64,000 bases of DNA, from assembly GCA_933228675.1 (NCBI GenBank), contig OW121741.1, positions 56,603,310 to 56,667,309 of the forward strand, in the 5' to 3' direction. The notes beneath the pieces were generated by a model that saw only the letters and a list, made by a program, of their open reading frames with translations, ran no database searches and had not been told where the DNA came from. This stretch comes from Stomorhina lunata. Its lineage: Eukaryota > Arthropoda > Insecta > Diptera > Rhiniidae. The position numbers and the translations under genes were made by a program. Each line of letters begins with the position of its first letter. Within the stretch, counting starts at the first letter, position 1. This document shows positions 54,895-64,000 of the stretch, piece after piece.

Positions 54895-57715
54895 ATGTTA
54901 TGCTTGATCTCCTTTTCTGTCAATTTTAAGAGAGTCAAACCGAGTCCATATAGGAATCCCCGAAAAACAAATTGGGAGTCCTTTAGAAATATATCGGACA
55001 CCATGGTGCGTAATATTCCACTTAGAATCTACTCTGAGGTGGAAACGAACGCTGAGGTGACAAATCTCACGGAAAATTATATAACTAGCTATGAACAAGC
55101 TGCCCATTAACCTTACCGGGCAAGCGCAAACAGCCTAACTGGTGGACGAAGGAACTAAAGAACCTTAGGACAGGTGTTAGAAGACTGTTTAATAAGGCCA
55201 AACTTACTCGCAGTGATGAGGATTGGTCTACTTATAGAGTGAGTTTCAACAAGTTAACCTACTGTGAGACCATCGATTCTGTAAATGAGCTGTCGAAATT
55301 TAGCAAATTACTATCCAAGGACCCAATGGTCCCCGGATTTATCCTAAAACCTGGTGGTTCTTGGACTGAATCTAGCCCTGAGACACTCGGACTCCCTTTT
55401 GACACTCACTTCCCCGGTAACCGGAATCCAGATCCTATTATTCATGAACCTTCTATGGAGCGATTGGACTTAATACCGAATAATCTGATAGACGAGATAG
55501 TCACTTCAGACAAAATTAAGTGGGCCGTAAGTACGTTCTTACCGTACAAGTCAGCAGACCTGGATGGCATTATTCTCGCTATGCTACAGAATTCTTCTGA
55601 CTATTGTCTATCGATTTTTCATAGTATTTTTGCTAGCTGTCTCCATGGGGGCTTCACTCCTAGTGGGAGTCGGCCTGTCGTCTTTTCTCTTGAAGACATT
55701 TGAGCGACTGAATGATCTTTTTCTTAGGAACTCTTTAGGTACGCGCATTATTAGCAACGCTCAACATGCTTATCTCGAGGGTGCCTTCAATAATATTACT
55801 ATTGAAGCAATCAGGGGTTCACTGGAGGACTTAAATATACAGGGCTTCCTAGTAGATTGGATTGTGAACATGCTTAAAAGTAGGATCATCAACTCAAATC
55901 TAGGTGACTATAGTTTACGTAAAAAAGTAACTAGGGGTACTCCACAAGGAGGGGTTTTACTGTGGTTACTGGCCGTCAATGTCTTTCTAAGAAGACTTGA
56001 CCAACTAGGGAGAAAGGTCGTAGCCTACGCCGATGACTTAGTATTGCTCGTATCTGGCAAGTTCCCAGATACAATAAGTGATATTATGCAATCGGCTCTG
56101 GGAGAACTTTCCTCCTGGGCCAGTAATAAAGGACTGGGGATTAACCCCGACAAGACGGAGTTGGTCCTCTTCACCAGAAGGTATAAGGTTGAAAGCTTCA
56201 AACTTCCTGTGCTGAATGGTGTAGAGTTAAGACTGTAGCAGGAAGCCAAATTTCTAGGGATTATCTTGGACAGTAAGTTATACTGGAGGAGAAACACACA
56301 GGAAAGGATGAAAAAAGGGCTAAACGCATAATACTTCTGCAGGAATTCCGTGGGTAAAAAATGGGGCTTAAGACCGATAGTTGTGTATTGGATTTACACA
56401 ACAATTGTAAGGCCTGTTTTAACATATGGTTGTGCAGTATGGTGGGAAGCAGTTAGCAAAGGTTCTTTTCTAGCTTCTCTCAACAAGGTACAACGTTGTG
56501 CTAGTATTGGTATAACCGGTGCCCTTAAAAGCACACCTCAAGCAGCCCTAGACATCATGCTGTCATTATACCTCCTTCATAAAGGGGATGGCTATGAGAA
56601 GTCTAGTAAGGCTGTACGAGTCGGGTATGCTTAGATACATGCATGTGGGACACTCCAGTATCCTGAGCTTAACACGCTCCTTGGGCTTGGAGTCAGGTCT
56701 ACCACGATCTAACTATTTAGTCAATAAGCTACTGTTTAGCTCAGCACCAGAGATCGTAATCCCTGATAGATCCGACTGGAAGGGGCAAACAGTACTTTTT
56801 CAAGGATTTTCGATCTTCACAGATGGCTCTTAAATGGATTGCGGGACTGGATCTGGGGTTTTCCTGTAGGACCAAAATATTAGGAAATCCTTTAGACTCG
56901 CGGATGAGTCCAGTGTCTTCCAGGCAGAGATTTTTGCCATCTGGAAGGCTACAGAGCTCATTCAGGGTCTTATAGGTGTCAATAGTGAGGTGACAATATA
57001 TGTCGATAGCCAGGCCGCGCTCAAGGCGTTGCGGGGTTATAGTGTTACCTCCAGACTAGTCAAAAAATGTAGGAGCTATCTCTTTGCTATAAGATTAGAT
57101 TGTGCTGGGTTCCGGGTCATTGTGATATCGTTGGCATCAAAGTTGCGGAATCTAGAGTCTAGTCTAGTCTAGACTTAAGCCAAAGAATGTCGGTCTTGGC
57201 TCCACTTATCGGTCACTTTTATCTGGGCATTAAGTCCTGGACTAGCCAGGAAACCACAAGGCTGTGGGGTAACATGGTTACGTGTAGGAATTTTAGAGCT
57301 CTATGGCCTAAACCGGATAGTAATGGAACTAAGCTTCTATTAGGGGACATTGGGCCTTAAATTCGAGGTTACATAGGTGGGATAGCAGCATTTCAGACCT
57401 CTGCAGACTATGTCTTGATGAGGATTCGTCCGAGTCGGTAGAACACATTCTCTGTCACTGTCCAAGGCTGCAAAACCTAAGACTCAAATTTTTAGGCAGC
57501 AGATTCCTTGCTGACCTACAGGACCTACAACAGTGTAGGTTGAATGATATTGTAGGGTTCATCACGGGTCTCAACTGGCCTAGATATCTTTCTCTTTCTC
57601 TATCTTCATTCTTTCTCTTCCTCCTTCTCTAGTAAAGGATCAAAATGGACCCCTGGGGTCTCCAAATGAAGGTGTCGTTTGACACCTCCTTTATTACCTA
57701 ACCTAACCTAGAACT
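54895..57715 (+). pseudogene. LINE with RT and RNase H (5'-truncated, broken)
   Basis: Plus-strand non-LTR retrotransposon lacking its endonuclease. It begins with the endonuclease-RT linker (NWESFRNI near 54980) and RT N-part (55239-55703, SADLDGI). RT core (55564-56238) has VTRGTPQGGVL and the catalytic AYADD near 56021, then KGLGINPDKTELVLF. A stop at 56236 is followed by FLGIILDSKLYW; 56350-56634 has TYGCAVWWEA and KVQRCASIGITGAL, typical of the RT thumb-connection. An RNase H domain follows (FTDGS near 56815, EIFAIWKATELI near 56930, VDSQAALKAL near 57004). A cysteine-containing C-part (HILCHC-like near 57450) precedes a 3' UTR ending CCTAACCTAACCTAG. RNase H points to the I/LOA group. 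At least six lesions. Confidence 0.88.
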
Positions 57716-57960
57716 AGATCGGTCCGCTTAGAGTTTTAGATAACTAACCAAAAATTTTTTATAACTGTCATACGTAATTAATGAATTCAATCATATGTAT
57801 ATAAAGAATGAACAATATTTACCAAATATTATTGAAAAGGGACTAAACGGTTTACTAAGTTCAGATAAAAGTGTATATTTATGAACTTTTTAGAACCGTG
57901 AAGTCTTACGTTTTCTGAGTTCACGAATCACAAACTATGTATATGGAAATATGTATATTT
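57716..57960. other. AT-rich flank of Gypsy-E
   Basis: No gene or repeat border recognised. It ends in AGATA (57961-57965), the left direct repeat of the Gypsy-E insertion. Confidence 0.4.
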
Positions 57961-57965
57961 AGATA

Positions 57966-58208
57966 TGTAGTGTCCACGCCTGATTGTTTGCAATCAGGCA
58001 ACCCATTTGTGAATTGATCACTCAACATCTTACTACTACATTGATACAATTTGAATAAAACGTTTATATTTGACGCAGTCAATAATTCTTATCTTACTTA
58101 GTTTTTAGTTTTTATGCGTGCAAGGTTTTGTTCGCAAGATTTATTTAATTTTTAAATAAAAGAATTTGAATTTAGTTAACATTAAATAAGTGTTATTTAA
58201 TGCACTAA
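57966..58208 (+). repeat. Gypsy-E 5' LTR
   Basis: 243 bp. Near the start GCCTGATTGTTTGCAATCAGGC is an imperfect palindrome (GCCTGATTG/CAATCAGGC, perfect 9-bp arms with a 4-nt loop). The right copy has one change in it. Confidence 0.88.
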
Positions 58209-58210
58209 AG

Positions 58211-58229
58211 TGGTGACCTCCGACATCAA
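58211..58229 (+). other. Gypsy-E primer binding site (tRNA-Trp type)
   Basis: TGGTGACCTCCGACATCAA, 2 nt after the LTR; TGGTGACC and CGAC fit the tRNA-Trp complement with an extra base. The gag ATG (58232) follows at once. Confidence 0.75.
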
Positions 58230-58231
58230 CG

Positions 58232-59017
58232 ATGACAAATGCAGCGAACGACGCAACACAGTTAGCCCGACTAGCCGTAAAACCTCCACCTTTTTGGAAG
58301 CCAGATCCCAAATTGTGGTTTTTACAGGTTGAGGCACAATTCATCCGGGCAGGAATAACTGCAGACGACACAAAGTACTACACGTTAGTAGCCGAAATCG
58401 ATTCGTCAATATTAAAATGTGCATCCGATATTATATTGACGCCTCCCGAGACAAATAAGTATAAGACTCTTAAGGCCAGATTGATTTCTGAATTCAGTGA
58501 GACAGATGATCGCCGCTTTAAGAGGCTGTTCGACAACTTATCTGCAGACGATAAAAAACCTTCTACGTTGCTACGAGAAATCAAGGAACTCTCTGGAAAT
58601 AAATTAGATGGCGAAATTGTAAAGTCCTTATGGATGCGCCAATTGCCAACACACACCCAACAAATTTTAGCAACTGTAGAAGGTGATTTAAACGTTTTAG
58701 CCAAGAAAGCCGACTGTATAGTTGATATACAAACTCAGCCGAAAATTAACAGTGTCGCCAACGAAACCGTGGATATGCATAAAGCTATCCTCGGGCTTTC
58801 CAAAAGATTCGATCGTCTAGAAAAGGGTCAACACGACACCTACCACACGTATGAACCACAACAACAACGAAGATACGTCCGTCGCAGGACATCGCCTAAC
58901 GTACGCACCTCACGCTCACCATCAAACGAAATTTGTTGGTATCATCGAACGTTTAAGGAAAGTGCCACCAAGTGTCGCACTCCTTGCAGTTTTCGCCCAC
59001 GGTTGTCGGAAAACTAG
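58232..59017 (+). CDS. Gypsy-E gag with CHCC-type zinc motif
   Basis: 261-residue gag, one open frame, from ATG at 58232, only 21 nt after the first base of the primer site. The N-part has the lineage hallmark PPPFWKPDPKLWFLQVEAQF, then ITADDTKYYTLVAEID and PSTLLREIKELSGN (capsid). A basic Arg-rich stretch (RRYVRRRTSPNVRTSR) precedes CWYHRTFKESATKCRTPC, an unusual Cys-His box (C-x2-H-x9-C-x3-C) that replaces the common CCHC knuckle and is known from the CsRn1 group. It overlaps pol by about 46 nt in the -1 frame. Length appears near full for the family. Because pol is broken, it is at best a relic gag able to make protein. Confidence 0.85.
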   Translation: MTNAANDATQLARLAVKPPPFWKPDPKLWFLQVEAQFIRAGITADDTKYYTLVAEIDSSILKCASDIILTPPETNKYKTLKARLISEFSETDDRRFKRLFDNLSADDKKPSTLLREIKELSGNKLDGEIVKSLWMRQLPTHTQQILATVEGDLNVLAKKADCIVDIQTQPKINSVANETVDMHKAILGLSKRFDRLEKGQHDTYHTYEPQQQRRYVRRRTSPNVRTSRSPSNEICWYHRTFKESATKCRTPCSFRPRLSEN

Positions 59018-61949
59018 TAAGCCCTCCCTTTTCCGCGGCGAATAGAGAGAGGCTGAACATAAACACACGCCGCCGTAATTCCGAAATCATCGACCACAAA
59101 ACACAACCATCTTTGATCAAACTTTTGGCTGCAAACAATTCTGAAATCAACACCTTTGGCAAGAAACTGTTATCATTAGACATCGATCTGCGACGAGAAT
59201 TCAAATGGCTGTTTACTGTAGCTGATGTTACACAAGCAATAATAGGTGCTGATTTTTTACAGAATTTTAACATCCTAGTCGACATGAAAGGTAAGACCCT
59301 TATAGATGGTACAACACAACTACGTCGTATCTGTCAACTCACAGATTGTTCATCGTCAATCGTTACAATACGAAAATCGAACAACGCGTTCCACGATCTT
59401 TTAACTCAATTTATCGACCTCACAGATGACACATATTCGCTGGCGAAGAAACCATCTGAGGTCAAACATTTCATACAAACGAAAGGCCCGCCGATATCTC
59501 AAAAAGTTCGAAGACTATCACCTGAAAAATTAGAAATAGCAAAAAAAGAGTTCGACTATTTGTTAGATCGAGGTATATGCGTTCGCTCAAAGAGTCAATG
59601 GGCAAGTCCCTTACACTTAGCAAAAAAACCTAACGGATCGTGGCGTCCATGTGGTGATTTTAGACTCCTAAACGCAAAAACAATTCATGACAACTACCCC
59701 GTCCGACACATTCAGGATTTCGCAAGTGAACTACAGGGTAAGACCGTATTTTCAGTGATGAGATTGTAAGAAAGCATACCATCATATTGCCGTTAACCCA
59801 GAAGACGTACCCAAAACGGCTGTAATAACACCATTTGGGTTGTTTGAATTTAAATACATGACCTTTGGGCTACGGAACGCCGCCCAGACATTCCAACGCT
59901 TTATGGACGACACTGTCAAAGGTCTCGATTAAAGGTTTAGTAATAAATATCGACAAGTGTCAATTGGGGAAATCCCAAGTCGAATTCTTGGGACACGTAA
60001 TAAGTCAAGACGGAATTAAGCCACTCCCGCAGAAAGTGCAAGCCATCGTGGCTCGTAAGAAACCAGAGGAGGTACAAGATTTAAGAAGTTTCCTGGGTGC
60101 CATTAACTTCTATAGAAAATTTCTGCCCCACGCTGCAGAAATCGAACTGCCTCTACACAAAATGATGGGTTAATGTAAAAAACGCGACCGTACAAAATTA
60201 AAGTGGACCTCGGAAACGGAGGGGGCATTCGAAAGGATAAAACAAGAACTTGCTAACGCCACATTGTTATCATTCCCGCGTAGAGGGGCGACAATAGCAT
60301 TGATGACAGACGCATCCGACAAAGCGATGGGAGCTGCCCTTCAGCAAAGGGTGGATGACCACTGGCAGCCACTAGGATTCTTTTCGAAAAAGTTTACCCC
60401 AACTGAACAACGCTACAGTACGTACGATCGCGAACTTTTGGCCATATACGCCGCTATTAAATATTTTCGATTCTACTTAGAGGGCACACAATTTTTAATA
60501 TTTACCGACCATAAGCCACTAGTACATGCATTTGAACAAAGGTGGGAACGATTATCCCCTCGTCAAACCAGACAACTAAACTTCATAAGCCAGTTCAGTA
60601 TAAATATTCAACACATAAGCGGAGCAGAAAATATTGTAGCCGACGTCCTCTCCCGTATGGAAACGCTCCAGATGCCACCAGCAATCGACTATCAACTGCT
60701 TTTCGAGGAGCAGTCAAAATGCACCGAATTACAGAACCTTATCGAATCCGACTCAACTTCACTCGTCCTACAAAAAGTAAAGGTTCCCGGATGCAACGGA
60801 GAAATAATTTGTGACACGTCAACCGGTAAGTCTCGACCTTACATTCCTAATACGATGCGTTCATCCCTTTTCCAAACGTTACATGGCCTATCCCACCCCG
60901 GGATACGTGCGACAATTAAACTCATTTCAAAGAGTTTTGTGTGGAACAAAATGAACAATGAAATTAAAACACTCGTAAAAAACTGCCAACACTGTCAGCG
61001 AGCAAAAATAACGCGACATACGCAAAGTGAACTGGAAACGTTTGCGGTACCGGACAAGAGATTCGAACATATAAATATTGATTTAATCGGACCACTACCG
61101 ATGTCGAAAGGCTTCACTTATTGCCTAACTTGCGTAGATAGATACTCCCGATGGATAGAAGCTATACCTATTCCCGATATCACAGCCGAAACAGTAGCGA
61201 ATGCCCTCCTGAGTGGGTGGATTAGTCGATTCGGTGTACCAAAATTTATAACAACAGATCAAGGCCGACAATTCGAAAGTAACCTTTTTGGACACCTCGC
61301 AAAAATGTTGGGTATAAAACACATTAGGACAACCCCATACCACCCACAGGCAAACGGTCTTATCGAACGCTGGCACAGAGTTTTAAAAGCCGCTTTAAAA
61401 TGCCACCAAGCCGACGCAAACTGGACAGAAAAATTACCCCTAGTATTGTTGGGGCTAAGAACAGCTGTTAAAGAAGATTTAGGCATATTCGTAGCCGAAA
61501 TGGTGTATGGCCAAGCAATCAGACTTCCAGGCTATTTTGTGACGGAAGAATCCGATACAAACATGAATGAAATTGAATTCATCACTAAACTTCAGCAACA
61601 TTTTGAAAACTTACGACCTACATCAACCACACAGCATGGTAGGAAACCAGTTTACGTTCCTAAAGATTTACGTTTTTGCAATTTTGTTTTTCTACGAGAT
61701 GACACAGTACGCGCCCCATTGAAAGCTCCATATGACGGTCCCTATGAAGTGCTCGAAAGGCATCCGAAAACCTATACAATAAAAGTAGGAACCAAGCAGA
61801 AAACAGTGTCTATAGACAGACTGAAACCGGCATACATACCTATGGAGATTTCCGAGCTTGAAAAACATTATCATCAACCGCGCAAGGTCAGATTTTTGGA
61901 TCAACTTCCTTATCAACCGTACCAAGACTCTGGAAGGGGGGTGGTGTAG
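58972..61949 (+). pseudogene. Gypsy-E pol lacking protease and RT active sites
   Basis: Pol in the -1 frame relative to gag. The start (HSLQFSPTVVGKLVSPPF) matches Gypsy-D, but the protease active-site segment is deleted: the sequence jumps at about 59076 from RLNINTRRR to SEIIDHKT, in frame. RT to 59769 has KKPNGSWRPCGDFRLLNAKT; a frameshift at about 59760 follows. A second deletion near 59930 removes the catalytic YLDD segment still present in Gypsy-D. The RT end (59865-60173) has a stop at 60171. Frame 60264-61949 is long and intact: RNase H ([28 protein letters not shown]) and integrase ([47 protein letters not shown]), ending in the polypurine tract. Confidence 0.92.
61932..61944 (+). 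other. Gypsy-E polypurine tract
   Basis: GGAAGGGGGGTGG directly before the LTR start at 61945; it overlaps the pol stop. Confidence 0.85.
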
Positions 61950-62175
61950 TGTCCACGCCTGATTGTTTGCAATCTGGCAACCCATTTGTGAATTGATCAC
62001 TCAACATCTTACTACTACATTGATACAATTTGAATAAAACGTTTATATTTGACGCAGTCAATAATTCTTATCTTACTTAGTTTTTATGCGTGCAAGGTTT
62101 TGTTCGCAATTAATTTTTAAATAAAAGAATTTGAATTTAGTTAACATTAAATAAGTGTTTTATTTAATGCACTAA
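61945..62175 (+). repeat. Gypsy-E 3' LTR
   Basis: 231 bp; lacks a 7-bp TAGTTTT duplication and a few AT bases of the 5' copy. Followed by AGATA. Confidence 0.88.
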
Positions 62176-62180
62176 AGATA

Positions 62181-62490
62181 TATAAACCAAGGTAATTAAA
62201 AAATTAATTTATACCGATGCATAGCGATGTAGTTTATGCATCGGTTTAAAAAAGATCAGAATATATCTACACTTAAAAAGCTGTGTTAATTGCAACGACC
62301 TTGAACTGATCAGGAAATCCATAAGAGAGTGCAAGATATTTTTCAAAGTTGGAATTTGTATGCGGCTAACTCCCAGATTTGTTCGAAATGCTAAAAAAAT
62401 AAACCCTTGAAAATTTGAGTTTAATCGGATCGATAGAAAGCGTGCCCATGGCCCGCCCAAAATTTGCAAAATACCTAATATTTAGCCTAA
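62181..62490. other. Flank between Gypsy-E and the terminal LINE
   Basis: Contains the inverted repeat CCGATGCATA...TATGCATCGG (62215-62244). Otherwise probably the 3' UTR of the minus-strand LINE. No gene. Confidence 0.4.
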
Positions 62491-64000
62491 CTAGATAGAG
62501 TTATAGATATTACAATGTTTTAACAGCAGGTTAACAGCTCTTATGTTCTCTATATTTATGGTATTTAATAGTTCCAATAGGCAGAATTTTCCAAATAAAT
62601 ACATTTCAGCTTGTTTTATGTAACTGCAATTGTTAAGAAGATGGTCAATCTTTAACAATTAATTACTGTTACATAGATGACAATTATTGTTTTGGTTGGG
62701 TTTAAAAATGTATTGCTGAGTAATATTAGTGTGTCCTAATCTTAATCTAATATTATATAATTCCGAAGATCTATTTTGCCGACTTCTCTGGGGTATATTG
62801 AGGGTATTTTAAATTGGTTAAATGTTTTATAAATATGACGGTAATTTGACCAATCTGCGTTATCAGCTTCTTTAATAAAAGTAGAAATAGTATTTTTAAT
62901 ATCGTGTTTGTTACATGACAGATATGAGTGAATCGGAGAGTTGATTGCAAACTTAGCTGCTTCATCGGCCAAGGAATTCCCTTTAGATAGTAATATGTTT
63001 ATATTTTTTATGTTTCTTATGGCTGTTATCGTAGATTTGGAGTCTGAAGAAATTATGTATTTCCCTCGGAGAAAAATTGAGCATGCTGGATCCAATAAAG
63101 CTAAGAACTCAACATTTAGAGATGAATTAATAGCTGCAAAGGATGTAGAGCAATTGGGTTTTGAACCATCGGTATATATAAAGTTCAAGTTTTTATTATT
63201 GTATGACGAAAAAATGTCCTTGAAGAGAGAAATATACACGTGTGTAGATGTTTATTCTTTGGGAAAATTTATAAGATCGACAATGAAGCAATCATTTTTC
63301 AGATTCCATGGTGGTTCTGTAGGGGTATATGATTTTTGAGGTTTGGTGTTGATTCCCATTTCTGTAGCGTAATTTATTGAGTTAAGGATAGATGACGGGA
63401 AGCGTAGTGGACGTTGTTCTGAGAGACTGGCTATACGGCTTACGAGGTGTTGTTCTGAGGGAAAAATAATTTTGAGAATTAGTTTTGTGGTAACTAATTT
63501 AACCCTTTGTTTTATTGTGGACAATCCTGATTCAGCCATTAAGTTTTTTATCGGGGTTGATTTAAAGGCTCCGAGAGCTAATCTAATTGATTGGTGATAA
63601 GAGGGTGAGATTTTGTTAAGTTGTGTTTTCGATGCTTTGCCATATATAGCAAGACCGTAGTCTATTTTTGATAAGATTAAACTGCGAACGATATTGCATT
63701 TTAATAAATTTATACGTTTTTCTAGTGATTTTTTTAGCGTATCAATATGAGAGGACCATGTAAAACTGCTATTGAGAGTTACACCAAGAATTTTAAGTGA
63801 GTAGACTTTTTTGATATGTGTATTTTGAATTGTAATGTTGCGGGATGGAAAGTTACAAGATGTTTTTTTACATATATGTATATATTTAGTTTTATTTAAA
63901 GAAAAAGTGAATTGATTTCTTCTTGGATGTTCAGATTTCTGTTATGTTTGCATAAAATGTAAAGATCATCAGCATAAATAACGTGTTTGAAATATCTATT
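62491..64000 (-). pseudogene. LINE RT-RNase H fragment running off the window
   Basis: Minus-strand non-LTR retrotransposon entering from the right edge at the RT catalytic site: VIYADDLYILC at about 63980-63945. The RT thumb region (YGLAIYGKASKT near 63650) and 63252-63539 follow. RNase H (62742-63239) shows NFIYTDGSKPN, an active-site Asp, SSDSKSTITAI and SLADEAAKFA. The C-terminus near 62700-62600 has a Cys-rich motif NNCHLCNSN that is typical after RNase H in this group, with one stop inside. The last stop is at 62491. It is a different family from the LINE at 54.9-57.7 kb (motifs differ). Several frameshifts; dead in this part. Confidence 0.85.

Larger units (their letters stand above)
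57966..62175 (+). mobile_element. CsRn1-like Ty3/Gypsy element Gypsy-E
   Basis: Plus-strand element of 4,210 bp with LTRs of 243 and 231 bp. Both start TGTAGTGTCCACGCCTGATT; indels in AT-rich parts explain the length difference. AGATA occurs on both sides (57961-57965 and 62176-62180) and is taken as the target duplication. Primer site: tRNA-Trp type. Gag has the CHCC-type motif known for the CsRn1 lineage. No env. Confidence 0.92.

Noticed and set aside
57698..57715. Telomere-like CCTAACCTAACCTAG
   Set aside because: Only three units and at the 3' end of a LINE; flies generally lack such telomeric repeats. Probably the LINE tail.
62209..62469. 86-codon minus frame near the last LINE
   Set aside because: Outside the LINE coding end (stop at 62491), no family resemblance; likely untranslated sequence.

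Overview
The window is AT-rich animal DNA made almost entirely of transposable elements. No host protein-coding gene, rRNA, tRNA gene or CRISPR array can be supported. The mixture (BEL/Pao and Ty3/Gypsy LTR retrotransposons including mdg1/412-like and CsRn1-like types, RNase H-bearing LINEs, TA- and TTA-flanked MITEs, and dispersed units beginning GTAAGAGTGGTATATTCGGC) suggests a fly (Diptera, possibly a calyptrate). That assignment is inference. It looks like heterochromatin or a transposon-rich intergenic region.

Layout. (1) 1-13.2 kb: a plus-strand BEL element (BEL-1) entering from outside the window, split at 4541/11476 by a complete minus-strand Gypsy element (Gypsy-A, 4542-11475). Gypsy-A itself carries a 720-bp pogo-like MITE. 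BEL-1 has a third ORF after pol and a 3' LTR. (2) 13.2-35.1 kb: a 39-bp tandem repeat, then three tandem copies of a ~3.77-kb non-coding repeat. The first copy is split by a very young mdg1/412-like element (Gypsy-C, 14746-25383), whose gag is split by a minus-strand, internally deleted Gypsy element (Gypsy-B, 16718-20690). (3) 35.1-49.1 kb: a minus-strand BEL element (BEL-3) whose 5' LTR is interrupted by a complete plus-strand BEL element (BEL-2, 40874-48855, 5-bp target duplication CCTAT). (4) 49.1-51.0 kb: a minus-strand LINE endonuclease fragment carrying two MITEs, one a long palindrome built from ~20-bp units. (5) 51.3-62.2 kb: two copies of one CsRn1-like Gypsy family in opposite orientation (Gypsy-D minus, 51966-54826; Gypsy-E plus, 57966-62175) with a plus-strand RNase H-bearing LINE between them. 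(6) 62.5-64.0 kb: a minus-strand LINE running off the end.

No element has an unbroken coding set. The insertion order can be read from nesting and target duplications. By LTR comparison by eye, Gypsy-B (about 2 changes) and Gypsy-C (1 change in 287 bp) are youngest, Gypsy-A (about 9 in 624) and BEL-2 (about 6 plus an indel in about 270) are older. The most interesting signals are: a third BEL ORF of zinc-knuckle type in two different BEL families, each directly behind a good splice acceptor; a small predicted membrane protein ahead of gag in Gypsy-C; the palindromic 20-bp-unit MITE; and hairpin-bearing repeats in Gypsy-B.
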